A stretch of DNA of 64,000 nucleotides from Quillaja saponaria (GCA_029379385.1 CM055618.1:12658134-12722133); one strand, 5' to 3'. Numbered from the stretch's first letter, positions 1 to 12,605 are shown. Notes: generated by a model from the letters alone, not told the origin. Numbers and translations are program-made.

Positions 1-97
1 ATATAACACCCAAAATGTATGCATATAATGTTGATACACTTCATCAGTAATTTTACATTGTTAACAAAAAGACTTCCTCGTGAAGGACCCTCTTTAC

Positions 98-375
98 CTG
101 AAGGTTATAAGGCGCATGAAAACCACAGCATCCAATCCTGATGATGAAAGTAGTTCCTCTTCAGACAGATTCCATGCCTTTTTTATCCAACTAGCAGAAG
201 GAATTAGTCTTTCTAAATTAAAACTTCTCTGCGTAGAAGTTCCTTCAGCCAATAGGCGTGGTGCATAGATATCATAATTACTTGGTTGTTTCCTCAATAC
301 AGAGTACAAGGTGAAGAATAGAACACACAGAGCAGAGTTTATCGCCAAGGACGTAAGAAGAGCTGACACAATCAT
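98..375 (-). CDS. OSCA/CSC1-like (HYP1-type) ion channel, first coding exon only
   Basis: This is the N-terminus of a hyperosmolality-gated calcium-permeable channel-like protein (OSCA/CSC1/DUF221 family), a plasma-membrane or endomembrane channel in plants. The minus-strand exon starts at an ATG at 373-375 and encodes about 92 residues. It opens with a hydrophobic segment (residues about 2-25) followed by the family hallmark SVLRKQPSN, then [11 protein letters not shown] and LGLDA-like SSGLDAVVF, which resemble Arabidopsis HYP1. A consensus donor (AG then GTAAAG) lies at 98/97, so the rest of the gene, about 600 or more residues, lies left of the window. Family assignment is by recognition of these motifs. 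Gene identity within the OSCA family is not certain. Confidence 0.85.
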
Positions 376-2041
376 TTCTTCGTTGTGATATCAAGGCCAA
401 GAAACTATGACCTATCTACCACTTACTGCAATAAACAATTAAAACCTCTTTATGGATACCAAATTTGAGTTTCTCATGAACCCAAACTTACAACAACGGC
501 ACACATTGACAACAAACATATGAAACAAGCCCGGCAATATTAGGATCATATAGTGAAAGGGCAAGGGTGACCTGCAAAGTAGAGATGTAGATTATCATAA
601 AGAAGATCAAAGATATCATTTTCAATATGAATAAAAGACCATCTTCTAGGTAATTAGTGATGAGGTGCATCACAGTTACAAAAAATAAAAATTGATGTTT
701 TTATTTGGAGTTAAAAACGCTACCCAACTGAAACAAACAATAGTATAAATCATTTACTGGGTTCAATTTCTTGGGGCAGGGTGAGCTTTTCTGCAAACAG
801 GTGGTGTGCAAGAATTTCATTGACGACCCAATCCGTTCCCCTTCTTCAACACCCACGCGAATGATAAAAAAAGATCTTAAATTTAAATGAATAAACTGTA
901 AATACAGATGAACTAGTTGGGAAAGTCACAAAAGAATCTATTTAACTAACCAACAAGAAAAGTATGGCTTTGTATGCTTAACCAGTTTTATTGGATTACA
1001 GACCTTAAACAGCAAAAAAACATAAAAATAAATCAAACCCAGTATATGCAAGAATAGCAAAGAGAATGGAAGCAAGAAAACTAAAAAGGAGGCAATGGAT
1101 TAATCAGGTTAAGAACAGTAGAAACTGGAGGGAAGAGATTAGAATCTCACAGTCTCTTGCAGGTGCTTTGCTGCCAGGAAGAGATTCTCTGTCTGGCAGC
1201 ATGCAATGATCAAATAAATTAGTAATAATTACTTGGATATTTTTTTAAATACCAGAAATGCCCTTGTAAGTTTTTGTAATATATCAACGACTTTAATCAT
1301 AGTAGGTGGGACCTGCCAGTCAAACTGCCGACGTAAGGTAGTTATTAGTTAAGCCCGTTACCAAGAGCCTACCATTGTAACTGGGCCTTCGTTGCATTGG
1401 GCTTAGGCCCAGTTTAAATTGAAAGCTTGGACTAAGAAATAATGCAGTATGTAATATCTTACAATTTTACAAAGTAATAAGTTACATTTTCAACCAAAAA
1501 AACGAGTATCATACTTTTTCTGAAAATATGACTAAAATCCGTATGTGATTTATAGAAAAACTAAAGAGCTTCCAAATAAAAAGAGTCAGTGAAAATTGAT
1601 CATAGCTATTTATTATTAAAAACAAATTGACTGCATTTCACATTCATCAAATTTTTAGCCTTGAAATTATTTATCGATAATAATTAGTGGTTCTCGTGTT
1701 TTTTTTTGCTATTTTAAAATCGAAAAATGTTAAAAAAAAAAACCAGCTTCATCAATAATGAAAAAAAGGAAATATTCTAAATATTCATAAATACTTGACA
1801 CAATATCATATTCCAACTTAATAAGATGATCTGTTAATATTAATAACTTGTCTCCCTTGGAAAGCATGTAAATTTAATTTCTTTCAATGTTATGGAATGT
1901 CCTGGCCCACCATATCCTCTAAACTAAAAAGCTATTGTAAGGTTGGAAGGTGTTTCCTACCACTATTTGCAATTGCAGATATTTATGAAAGAAAACAAAT
2001 AAAACTGAAGACTTGTGCAGGCAGCTCCTGCAAATTTAGTG
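376..2041. promoter_or_regulatory. Divergent intergenic promoter with Site II cluster
   Basis: This spacer separates the minus-strand OSCA-like gene from the plus-strand membrane protein gene. Three Site II-type elements (TGGGCC/T or its complement GGCCCA) sit at 1382-1387, 1398-1403 and 1406-1411, a motif class bound by TCP factors in promoters of housekeeping genes. An 8-bp perfect inverted repeat (GCTGCCAG at 1170-1177, CTGGCAGC at 1193-1200) could form a hairpin with a 15-nt loop. The segment also holds the 5' UTR of the OSCA-like gene, whose limits I cannot set. The short ORF on the minus strand at 488-673 shows no family resemblance and I do not call it. Confidence 0.45.
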
Positions 2042-2729
2042 ATGGAGGATGCCCAAGTTCCAGAAGACATAAATGAATGGCAGCAAGTTCAAGTGCAGGA
2101 ATCAAGTGTACACTTGACTACTTCTGATCCACTAGACCCTCAGGATTCATTTTCACCATCAACGTATTCCTCCTCGTCGTCCTCAAATTTTGTCCATGAT
2201 AACCATGTTGGTTCAGTTGGGAAGCGTTTGAAGTACTTGCGTTTCGAGTTTTTGAGGGCCGTATTTGTTAGAGTGACCTCTAAGGTTCGTAATTGTTCAT
2301 TATGTGCGGGGTCGTTTTTGTCAGTTATGTCCATGACCGGAATCATATCAGCGGTGCTCATGTCGTTGATTTACGTGAGAATGAAACGGTGGCGTCGTAG
2401 AGTTCATCAGCAGAGTATGGATCGTTTAGTATTTCTTCTGAGAGAGAAAGATGAGGTAAGTTTCTTTTTCTTTAAACAATTTTAATTTTTTACATTTAAC
2501 GTTGATTATAAATTACATAATAAAGAAAATACTCTTGCTTGCTTTCTTTCTTCTTCTTCTTCTTCTTTTTTTTTTTTTTTCCAATTAACTGTTATACATG
2601 TTGGCTGCAATTCACTGCAAAATTTATTTTGTTTTGCAGAAAATTAGGCAGTTGTTGCTACAAATTGCACAGATGAATGAAGTATTATCAACACGGAGCA
2701 AGGTTCAAGTGTTTCGAAGTAGAAGTTGA
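2042..2729 (+). CDS. Small plant single-pass membrane protein, function unknown
   Basis: Two exons (2042-2455 and 2640-2729; donor GTAAGT, acceptor TTGCAG, phase 0) give 167 residues. The ATG at 2042 is chosen because the longer frame upstream starts only at a non-ATG codon. Residues 1-60 are acidic, polar and serine-rich. A basic stretch follows, then one hydrophobic helix at about 90-112 and a very basic flank (MKRWRRR at 114-120). A predicted coiled-coil tail follows, with REKDEKIRQLLLQIAQMNE spanning the exon junction. This layout suggests a small protein anchored in a membrane with a cytosolic coiled coil. I recognise it only as an uncharacterised plant protein type and propose no activity. 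Confidence 0.7.
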
Positions 2730-3977
2730 TGATTGTGAATAATAATTTGATTCGTGGGATGAATTTTAAGTTTAATCTATTTTATTTTATTAAGTATGTA
2801 ACGATATTATATAGAAATTATATTGAATATGGTTTACAGTGAATGAATACATAACATGTAAAACTACATATATACTAAGAAAAAATTGAAGATGATTCTA
2901 TATATTTTCATAAAGTTTTTTATGTATTTTTTTCAGATATTTATCTTATCCAGTTTAGTATTGTGCCTATTAATTATTAATTTTCTTAGTTGGGCAATAC
3001 AATATTCTATTTAATTTTGAAATCTTACACTACACTCATACAAACAGCAAAAACATGTATACAGTATTAAAATGTTATGTTTAGAATAAATTATTAATTT
3101 ATTTATTTTTAAATTTTTTCTTCCTTCTAATACTAATAGGATTATAACTCTTTTTACTATTTTCTCTAATTCTTCTCAAATTTATGAATCAATTTTTTTC
3201 TTTTAAATAAAAACTATGAATTGAAATAAAAATTAAGAATATAGTTTTTATTTTCTTATATTATTATTATTATTTTAATTCTTCTTCTATCTTAATAAAT
3301 AAATAAATAAATAATAAATTTTATGTTATGATTTTCTTTTTAATTAGATTTACTTATTTTCTTAATTATATTATTTGATAGTATTAAAATATTGTGCTTC
3401 AAATAGATTACTAATTTATTTATTTTTTCCTCTTTTCATATTAACACTAATTGTAATTCTTTTCCTAATTATTCTTAATTTCATGAATTAAAATTTTAAA
3501 AAATATTATGAATTAAAATAAATATTAAGGTTATAATTTTTATATAAATATTATTTTCTTAATTATTTTTCTATCATAAAAAATAAAAGATATTATGAAT
3601 AATATTTTCAATTAAATTCACGTATTCCTTCAATTAAATTTATATAGAGTAGTATTTTTTTTTAATATGTAAATTAATTCCAATTGAAAACATATATATC
3701 ATAAATACAATTTAAACATAATGAATGTGTCACACAAGCTAGTCTTAATAAATAAGCCAACTTTACATGTAAAAGTTTTGAAACTCCCTCCCTATAATAT
3801 ATAATTTTAAAGGTGTAAAAATAGGTTTCAGAGCAAGCTTTTCATTGAGCCAACACCTTTATAATATACATTGAATAGAAAATTAACCAAAGAACAAAAG
3901 GTAATTATTTTGTTGAAATGCTTCACATTTTGTTTTGTCAAATTAATTATCTTTTAAAGTATGAGAGTAAAATTAAC
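2730..3977. other. AT-rich intergenic spacer with a diverged duplication
   Basis: No gene is visible. Two strongly diverged, AT-rich stretches of about 300 bp (about 3068-3380 and 3383-3690) follow the same order of motifs (aataaattattaatttatt, then pyrimidine-rich, then atgaattaaaataaa-like), which suggests an old local duplication. The 3' UTR of the upstream membrane-protein gene occupies the left edge. Confidence 0.35.
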
Positions 3978-3985
3978 CAAACAAC

Positions 3986-6900
3986 TAGGGCTGTGCAGGC
4001 GACTGGGTACTCGACCCGACCAAGCTAGATATGAGTCGACTTCGGACGGTTTTATTTAACCCTCGGATTAGATCGGGCAACTCCAGATTTCACCGACAGG
4101 GTCGAGTTCGAGTTTGGATAAATTTTAAAACCTGAAGAAAAAGCTAAACCCGACCTGACTATGTGCAGAACTTCCTATTTTCTAAGTATCCTAAGACTAA
4201 GCCCACTATCATTTGCCTACACTATTGTATGACCCAAATCAAATTATCCCAATAGCCTAACCTTAGTTTTCACTCAGTCAATCGGTCACTCACTTCTCAG
4301 ACAAGAGATCTTAAGACCTAAGTCCCTCTTCTTTCTTTTCTCCTTCGCTTGCACCGTTTCATCCATTTGAACCCTAAGAAGTAAGAATCAAGATTGCTAG
4401 CCTGAGTGTCTTCCATTCCTCATGGATGAGATCCTCCCTTCACAAATTCACGAGTGACGAGGACGTTCGAAGACTAAGAGTCGAGACGTTGATGATAGCT
4501 TGCATAGTGGAGTTCGTTGGAGGTATCAGCTATTAGGTATGTAATGTATTAGGTGAAAATTGAGTTTTGCTTGTGTATTTTGTTCTTTGCTTTGTTAATT
4601 TATAAAGAACCGTATAGCCTGCTTTGAAAATTTTGTTCTTTATTTGAATTTATTTGCTAGTGGATTTCTTTTTTTCTTTGCTTTGTTAATTTATTATATG
4701 TTAGTCTTCTTTTGAGCAAGTTCCATTTTAAGCTACTGAGTATAGGGATTAGAATTTATTTGCTAGTGGACTTCTTTTGGGGTGCTAAAAAATCTTAGCA
4801 TGATAATTTCAAGTGGATGGTTTGTTTTGATAAAGTGATAAACTAAGAAAAATCTTATTTATAGAAAGAAGAAAAAGAAGTAAAAAAATGTCAGTTATGT
4901 ATTTATGTTTCTGCTTCATAGTTTATATTAAATTGTTAATTTGTCTGCTATGTATTTATGTAAATGTCAGCTTTTGCAATAATAGAGAGTGATATGATGC
5001 TTGTGAGTGATGAATATGTTGAAATTGAAGATGATGCAACATCATTATTTGTCCATGAAACATCAACAAGACCTGTTAACCTTAAGAAATTAGCTAAATT
5101 GGAAAAGTTCATAAAATTGAAAAAATCAAATGTATGTGAATATTTTGATGTAATTATAGAAAGTTTGTATGGGGAATGTCCACTGGCTGCATGTAAGTAT
5201 TGTGTGAAGCATATAAAGTGCCATAGTAAGAATCGTGGAACAAGTAGTTTGTCTAACCACTTGGCAAAATGTAGGAAGTATTAACTTAGCCTTCAGCAAA
5301 AAGGTCAGAAGAAGTTAGGGTGGGGAAAAAAAAATGTAGGGTTGAGGGAGATAATACGGGAAAAAATGACTTATCTCCAGTTGCTTATAATGACAATGAT
5401 GTTAGGAGGGCTATAGTAGTTTACATAGTATATGGTGAGTTGCCGTTTAGGCATGTAAAGAGATATGCCTTTTGTTATTTGTTATCTGTCATTATACCCT
5501 ATTTTTGGCCTCCATCTCTAACAATTGTTGCTAGAGATATATTTTCAACGTACTTGGATAAGAAGTTAAAGTTGAAAAGTATGTTTTTGAGAACAAAGTA
5601 AAGAGTTTGTTTTACAACTGACACATGGACTTCACTTCAAAATTTGAATTATTTGAGCCTCATTGCACATTATATTGATGATGATTAGAAATTTTAGAAA
5701 AGAATTCTGAATTTTTGTTTGATTGATAGTCATAAGGGTGAGAAAATAGGGAAGGCGATAGAGAAGTGTCTTGTGGATTGGGGGATTGAGAGAGTTTTTA
5801 CAATCACAGTTAACAATGCCTCTACAAATGAGGTTGCCCTTAATTACTTGAAGAGAAAATTGAATAGATGGGGTAGGGCAATTTTAGACGGTGAGTATAT
5901 GCATGTTAACTGCTGTGCACACATACTAAACCTTATTGTATCTGATGGATTGAAAGAGGTTCACCCTTCAATTTTGACAATCCAAAATGCTGTGAGATAT
6001 GCCAGATCATCTCCCGCAAGGCAAGTTAAATTTAAAGTAACAGTAGAGAATGAGAAGGTACTGTGTAAATGTTTGGTTTGCCTTAATGTTCCAACAAGAT
6101 GGAACTCTACCTATTTGATGCTAGATAATGTTTTGAAGTTTCAAATTGCTTTTGGGAGGTTAGAGGAAGATGATGAAGGGTATATAGTTTGGTTTTAGAA
6201 ATGTGACAAAGAAAAGGAGAAGGAGAAGGAGAAAGCTGACAAAATTAGTCCTCCTAAATACGAGGATTGAGAGAATGCGAGGGTTTTCACACAATTTCTT
6301 ATAATTTTCTATGATGTAACTCTTAATTTTTCTGGTACATTGCATGTAGCATTAAATGCATGTTATCATAGAATTGGATTGGTAGAAATTGAATTGAAAG
6401 CTTGGTGTTCTAGTTTAGATCCTATTTTGTAGTCTATGACATATAGCATGATGAAGATAAGTATTGGGGCAAGCCGGAATTGATTAATCCTTTGAATTAT
6501 CTAGCAACTGTTATAGATCCCAAGTTTAAACTTGAATATGTCTAGTGAACTTTTGATGAAGTTTATAATGTAACCACATCCATGGACTTTTGATGAGGTT
6601 TATGAGGTGTATAAGGGTTTGGGAATCATTGAATGACTTGTATATTTATTACAGTTCTAAGGTTACAAAGAAAAATGAGGAATCAACATGTGAAAGTGAA
6701 GAGTCTTATTCAGATATTAAGGTTTCAAACTCTGCTGACCCTCCTGCACACATAATCATGTCTTGGAAATCAAGCAAAAGGGCAAGGTTAAATGCAAATG
6801 TTAAAACAGAAATAGAATTGTATTTGAAAGAGCCAACCATTGGTCTGGATGAAGATTTTGACATTTTGCTTTGGTGGAAAGCAAATGCAAGTAAATACAA

Positions 6901-8000
6901 GATTCTATCAATGATTGCTTGGGATGTGTTGGCAACCCCCGTCTCTGTTGTTGCCTCTGAATCACTTTTTAGCAAGGTTAGGCATGTGCTTGATTGTTTT
7001 AGGGGTTCTTTATCTCCAAAAACTGTGAAATGACTCATTTGCTTGGAAAGTTGGTTGTCTCCATGCACATCCAATATTGAGACTACTGATGTATTGGAGA
7101 ATCTAATGGGTTCATTATCAATTGAAGGAGGTATGAAAGAATTGCTTGTTTTTTTAGTTTGGGTTTCTGGTATACTATTGAAGTATGCTAATACTTGCTT
7201 TTATGTTGTAGAAACCTCATCATCAGTGGCAGAATCTAAATATTGCCTACTATTTTTGACTAGTTTCAAATGTATATATACTTTGTCTTTATTATATATT
7301 AAGTTTATTAAGTAATTATTTCAAATAAGTATTAGTTGAATTAACCTATTCAGTTTTGATTGCAGATTTGGATAATGATATAGATGAAGCTTGAACTTGA
7401 AGATCCTAATTCCTGCATATAGAATTATGTTTCTTCTTTTAGATTGTGAAACTTTATTTGTAATTTGTAATTTGTAATTTGATGTTTGTAGACTATAAAT
7501 TTTATTTGTTATGTTTTTTATGACTGGAAGGTTGCTAGGGCCTAGGGTTGATAATTGATGATATTGCAAGATGCAGATTGCAGGCAGCAGAAAATCAGGA
7601 ATACTGAAGATGAATGTTTGATAATTGTGAATTTCTGATGGTAGATTAGGCCTTACCTATGTTTGTTTCATTGTTTTGTTATGAGTTTGACAAAAAAAAT
7701 CTTTGTTAGGCCATGATTGTATGTTGAAAAGGCTCAACTAAAGCCCAAATTTAATATAACTTGCAAAACAATAAGGGGGAAAAAAAAAAAAAAAAACCTA
7801 ACTTACATTGTCATGGGCCTCAAATTCGTGAGGCCCAGCCTAATTTAAAAAAGCCGAACCCAAATCCTAACCTCCTCAGTCGATGTTGTATATGCAGGTC
7901 AGTCGGCCTCGAACGAGTAACAAAATTATAAAACCGATCTTGTCAGCTCGGCTTTGAATTTCCCATTACCCGACCCTACCTGACCTGATGCACACCCCTA
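3986..8000 (+). mobile_element. hAT (Ac-like) DNA transposon, full length but decayed
   Basis: The element is bounded by 12-bp terminal inverted repeats: TAGGGCTGTGCA at 3986-3997 and the inverse of TAGGGGTGTGCA at 7989-8000, with one mismatch. The flanking 8-bp target duplication is caaacaac at 3978-3985 and caaaacaa(c) at 8001-8009, differing by one inserted A. Subterminal regions are unusually GC-rich for the locus and carry repeated CGACCC/GGGTCG motifs on both sides, as hAT elements do. The interior (4964-about 7080) encodes a broken hAT transposase. The 4.0 kb length and 8-bp duplication fit hAT. The element is dead because its transposase carries stops and frameshifts. Confidence 0.88.
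4964..7080 (+). pseudogene. hAT transposase pseudogene (BED finger, DDE core, hATC)
   Basis: Pieces of one transposase lie in order but in several frames. At 4964-5284 there is a BED-type zinc finger (CPLAACKYC then SNHLAKC). At 5320-5660 is the following core region, including TTDTWTSLQNLNYLS. At 5719-6198 is the catalytic region with FTITVNNAS, HVNCCAHILNLIV and VPTRWNSTYLML. At 6590-7080 is the hATC dimerisation domain with DILLWWK and PVSVVASESLFS. Breaks include a frame change in an A-run near 5325, stops near 5687 and 5699, and an in-frame TGA at 7031-7033. A 5' untranslated stretch with a possible intron precedes 4964. The protein is not producible, so any mobility would need transposase from elsewhere. 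Confidence 0.88.
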
Positions 8001-8236
8001 CAAAACAACACAATGTGACAACAAATTTAATATTTACAAACAAAGATCCTCACAAAAATATTTAAAAAAATATTTGACAATAACCAATTGAAATTAAACT
8101 AAAATTACATTCAAAAAATATTTAAAACACAGTGATGTAAGAAATAAATATGTTAATTTTTCTATTCGACATATATGGTATTTAAACGTTTTTATTGTTA
8201 TTGGAGTGTTGAGGAAAGCTTATTATGTAACTTAGT

Positions 8237-8973
8237 GCCAGTTTGGTTTGACTTTTAAAAATTAGTGTTTTGGATAATTGATTTTGCTAGTAAAAATTAT
8301 GAAATAATTGATTTTAGTGTAATATATTTTGTGTTTGGTTAGTTACTTAAAAAATGATTCTGAATTATAAGAATATTAAAAATAAGATATGTTTTTGTCA
8401 AAAAATAATATAAAAACTATGTCTTATATTTTGTTATAAGTGTATTATGAAAAAACTACAATAAGGTCTAACAAAATAGGTTAAAATTGTATTAAGCGTT
8501 TGACTATTTTTAGTTTTAACCAAATATGTTATTATACAAGTTCAAAGGATGAGTCTTTAGGAGACTAGAGGTGGCCATGACCTTCCAAATTTAAAAAAAA
8601 AAATATTAATATTATACTTTAACATTAATTCTTTATTTTTTATTCTTTTTTCTTTAATGTCGTGGCCCTTCCAAAAATAAAAAACATAATATTTTTACTT
8701 TTTTTTTACTACAATTAGTATAAGTTAAAATTTAAAACCCAACCCAAGACTAAAGATTAATTGGTTAAAATTTATATTATTCTTTTATAACTTATTTGTC
8801 TTACAAGTTATTGATTTTTATTTTTTTTTGCTATTATTGTAATAGAATAGGTTTATATAAAATTTTAATAGGCCCTTCTAAAAATAAATATCTAGTTCCG
8901 TCATAATATAAATTAAAATTAATTTTCAGGCTCTAAATACAAAATACATGTTTTAAACACAAAGCCAAACTGA
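8237..8973. mobile_element. Non-autonomous hAT-like element upstream of the SNARE gene
   Basis: Imperfect terminal inverted repeats face each other: GCCAGTTTGGTTT at the left end and, read from the right end, TCAGTTTGGCTTT, both followed by a run ending in TTTAAAA. The flanks show an 8-bp target duplication with one mismatch (aacttagt at 8229-8236, aacttatt at 8974-8981). The 737-bp interior has no coding capacity. The 8-bp duplication points to hAT, but the termini differ from those of the 3986-8000 element. Its right end lies about 440 bp from the SNARE start codon, so it may supply promoter sequence. Confidence 0.5.
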
Positions 8974-9414
8974 AACTTATTCTCGGATTTCTCGATTTGT
9001 TTTTTAATTTATCTTTATATTTTATTATATTTAAAAAAAATACTGATTTTCTATTTTTTGAGAAAATAAATATATTAATTTTTAACTTTCTTTATTTTTC
9101 TTTGTTTTTTGGTGGGCATAAAATTCTCACCAAACATACGCATACTATTTCCGATAGAGAGAATCTAGCTGCCCGAAGTGGATGCGAAATCTCCTTCCTT
9201 CTGGCGAACTTGCAGTGTTTTCATTCTCATTCGTCTTCGCTACATACTCAAACAAAATCAAAGATCCATTATTTTTCTTTCAGATCTTTCAGATAGTGAT
9301 CTTCAAGTTCGATCAAAGTAATCTTCTTTTCCTTTGCCTTCGTTTTCTAATTTGATTTTTATTGATGATGAATTTTAGGGTTTCTGATTTCATATTTGAT
9401 TGTAGCTCATCAAT

Positions 9415-12400
9415 ATGAGCGAGGTCTTCGAAGGGTACGAGCGACAGTACTGTGATCTCTCTGCTAGTCTATCACGTAAATGTAGCTCGGTTTCTCTTCA
9501 TTCTGACCAAGGTATAACAAATATTTTTGAAGAAAAAAGTAAAATTTTGCTGTTGATGTGATTTCTGCTTCTTGTTTGTTCCTGTTCTTCTGTGTGGCTG
9601 GAGCTTGTTTGCTATAATTAACTAAGGGATTATGGATAGAGGAGCCCTCAAAGATTTAAGCATCATGTTGTTTTATATAGAAATGGCTGCTTCCTTGAAT
9701 TACTAGAAATGGTCGATTAGTTGGAATTCCTTGAATTATTTATTTTAGGAATTAGCATTTTCTCGATTTATAACTTTTGGGTTGCATAATTGATTTTCAA
9801 ATTTCAATTTAAGATGCTGGTCCTTTATGTAAACCAGTTAACATTTGGGATCATTGATGCTGAACAAGAATGGGAGGATGCCTTCTGTGAGATGGGAAAG
9901 TGGACTGCATTGTCTTTCCTTGCATATTCCCAAGATTTATGTAAACTTAGTAAGGGGCCTAAGGGCCAGCCCAACTTAGTATCAGAATCTAGAATATCTA
10001 GACATAGATTTTGTTTTGGAATATGGAAGGTCTCCATAATTTTCCTCTGATAATGTTTTTTGTGGGAAAATGAAAATTGTTTTAGACACTGTTTCAAATT
10101 ATCATTAAGGCTAGTTCGAAGATTTTGTATGAAAAGTGAAAACTCATTGACACTGGGTTTTTTATGTTATTCTTAAGGATTTCAATTTAGTTTAAACAGA
10201 AATCCCTTTAAATCTTATAGTTGGTCCAACAAAAGTGAGATGCTTATGATTTAAACTCAGAGAAATACTCAATATATCTTGCCTGTCATGTTTTATGAAC
10301 TTTTTGAAATGAAAATGTTGGACACTGCTCTATACCCTAGAGCATTTTTACAAGAAATTCTGGGTCAGACTAATCTTTGATCATGAACAGTTTGAATACC
10401 CTAGAGCATTTTTACAAGAAATTCTGGGTCAGACTAATCTTTGATCATGAACAGTTTGAATAGAAAGATATAATCATGTTTGTAATTAGAAATGGAATTC
10501 ACTATGATATGTTTTGCCGAATCATTCCATTATAATTTATAGGGATTATTGGTTGACCAAGAAAATTATATTTCACTGATTTTTGAGAGTTGTAAATGCG
10601 TAATTCTCTTTTTCCTTAATAAAATTTATTTTTTTTCATTAAAAAAAAAAAAAGGAGAGTTGGAAATGCATTTACAATTTTTAGGCTGTGATAGAAATTT
10701 GCAGTGCCATTAAACATCTGTTTATTAAGGTTTTGTTCTCTTTTCTGGGGTATTGAATACTGCATTAACCTCAAAATTGAAGGCCAGCACAATTTTGTAA
10801 TGGGGCTTCAATATTGTCTTATCCTATTAAAACAAGAAATTTGTTTCTGATTTGCATGAGTACATTATTACTACCGGACATATATATATCAATTTGTTTT
10901 ACTTGTGATCTTAACTGCTGGGAACTGCTATTCTGTCAACATAAATTTCAGGGCAGAAGCACCAAACAGTTTCAGAGATTAAAGGTGGAATAGATGATGC
11001 TGAGGGTCTGGTATTATGTCATTGTATTTGACTTCTTTTCCTTTCTTGGAATTGCTTTCGCTTGCCCTGTATTTAAGGTTTTATTTTTTCATTTTGATTC
11101 TACAGATTCGGAAGATGGACCTCGAGGCAAGAAGTCTGCAGCCAAGTATAAAGGCAATGCTACTTGCTAAGTTGAGGGAATATAAATCTGATTTAAATCA
11201 ATTGAAAAGAGAGTTTAAAAGGATTACATCTCCAAGTGCTGATCAGGCTGCACGTGCTGATCTGTTGGAATCTGGAATGGCAGATCCACATATGGTATGT
11301 CCCTGGATTATATCAATATGTAAATGGTGTCCTGTTGTAAGTAATAATGTTTCTTGCTCTCATTATAATGTTCTTTAGTAATTTTTGGTGATCATATATG
11401 TTTTGAGCATCTGAAGGGACCTTTTTTCTTCTAGTATTTTCTTGAATGGTATCATAATTCTTACTATGACAGTTAAAATTTAAAATATGTGGATAAGGCA
11501 CTTCTATGAGCGTGGATAGGTTCTTCAAGTTCTATTAACTCCTTGTCTTAGTACCATTTATTAGTGTTCCAGCAGTTTCTTGGCTCGAATTCTATTATGT
11601 GATATCTGGTTCCATCTCCTAGACACCAACTGGAACAGGATTATCTGTGTTTGCATATTGGTTTAATTACTTGCTGCTGCAGGTTGATATTGATGGCTTG
11701 TTCAATTTCAAGAACGATCATTTGCATTTTTTCTTTGTACATTTTGTCTACCCATTGCTAGGCATGGTATAAGTATACTTCATCACTTTGCTTGGCTGAT
11801 ATGACATGGTTGGGGTAATATTTGCTCATGGTAGGCAGGACATGGATTTCCCATTATGTCAATATAGATTGCAGATGTTCTTGTGTGTATGCCTGAGGCG
11901 GTGTTTTCTCTGTCTCCTTACTAGTCTTACATGGGTTTTGTTTTTCCCATTATTTATGGTTGTTGTATTTGTAAGGAAATTAGTTGAATAGACCTAATGC
12001 AGATATTTCTGTATTTGATGGAAAGAATATTTTACTCGTTTGTTGATGACAATTCAGGCTTCGGCTGATCAGAGAGAGAGAATGGCAATGTCAGTAGAGA
12101 GATTAAATCAGTCAAGTGACAGAATCATGGAGAGTAGACGAACCATACTGGAGACTGAAGAGCTTGGCGTATCAATCCTCGAAGATTTGCATCAACAACG
12201 TGAGACTCTTCTAAACTCCAATAAGAAAGTAAGTTGGTTACTTCCACTATTTTTCTGAGGTTCAGTTTCTGTCCGCTCTACACTATTAGGACCCAATTAT
12301 TGGGCTTCCTTTACTGCATGCAGCACACCATTTACATGTTCTATTTCACGTTATTATGTCCTTGTTGTGGAACAAGTACTCTATAATATATGAACAAAGC

Positions 12401-12605
12401 AAAAGCAGTAGCAATTGTTAGTTGATGATTTCCTGCCTTTCCTTTGCAGCTTCATGGGGTAGACGATGCCATTGACAAGAGTAAAAGAGTTTTAACTGCC
12501 ATGTCACGAAGGATTACCAGGAACAAATGGATTGCTGGCTCAATAATCGGAGCTCTTGCTATTTCTATAATCATTATTCTAATTTACAAGCTTTCTCATC
12601 ATTAG
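9415..12605 (+). CDS. VTI12: VTI1-type Qb-SNARE (vesicle transport v-SNARE 12-like)
   Basis: Qb-SNAREs of the VTI1 family drive fusion at the trans-Golgi network, prevacuolar compartment and vacuole. Five exons (9415-9511, 10952-11010, 11106-11294, 12058-12228, 12450-12605) join in frame to 223 residues, the usual family length. The protein begins MSEVFEGYERQYCDLSA, carries an N-terminal three-helix region with IRKMDLEARSLQPS and KLREYKSDLNQLK, then the SNARE motif from about residue 143 (ETEELGVSILEDLHQQRETL to HGVDDAIDKSKRVL). A tail anchor follows at 199-219, ending KLSHH. A 5' UTR intron is likely at 9318-9405. The paralogue assignment (VTI12 rather than VTI11/13) rests on recalled sequence and is moderately sure; the family is certain. 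Confidence 0.93.
10333..10460. repeat. 64-bp exact tandem duplication in SNARE intron 1
   Basis: Two head-to-tail copies of a 64-bp unit (10333-10396 and 10397-10460), each running from taccctagag to cagtttgaa, appear identical. They lie inside the first coding intron, away from splice sites, so no effect on the protein is expected. The identity suggests a recent event. Confidence 0.95.

Noticed and set aside
488..673. Minus-strand hydrophobic ORF of 61 residues
   Set aside because: It lies upstream of the OSCA-like start with no family resemblance; it does not splice in frame to a known OSCA segment.
1170..1200. Hairpin GCTGCCAG...CTGGCAGC as a microRNA precursor
   Set aside because: The stem is only 8 bp with poor extension, much too short for a plant microRNA precursor; kept only as a promoter note.
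2140..2361. Minus-strand ORF of 73 residues
   Set aside because: It lies antisense inside exon 1 of the two-exon membrane-protein gene and has no recognisable motif.
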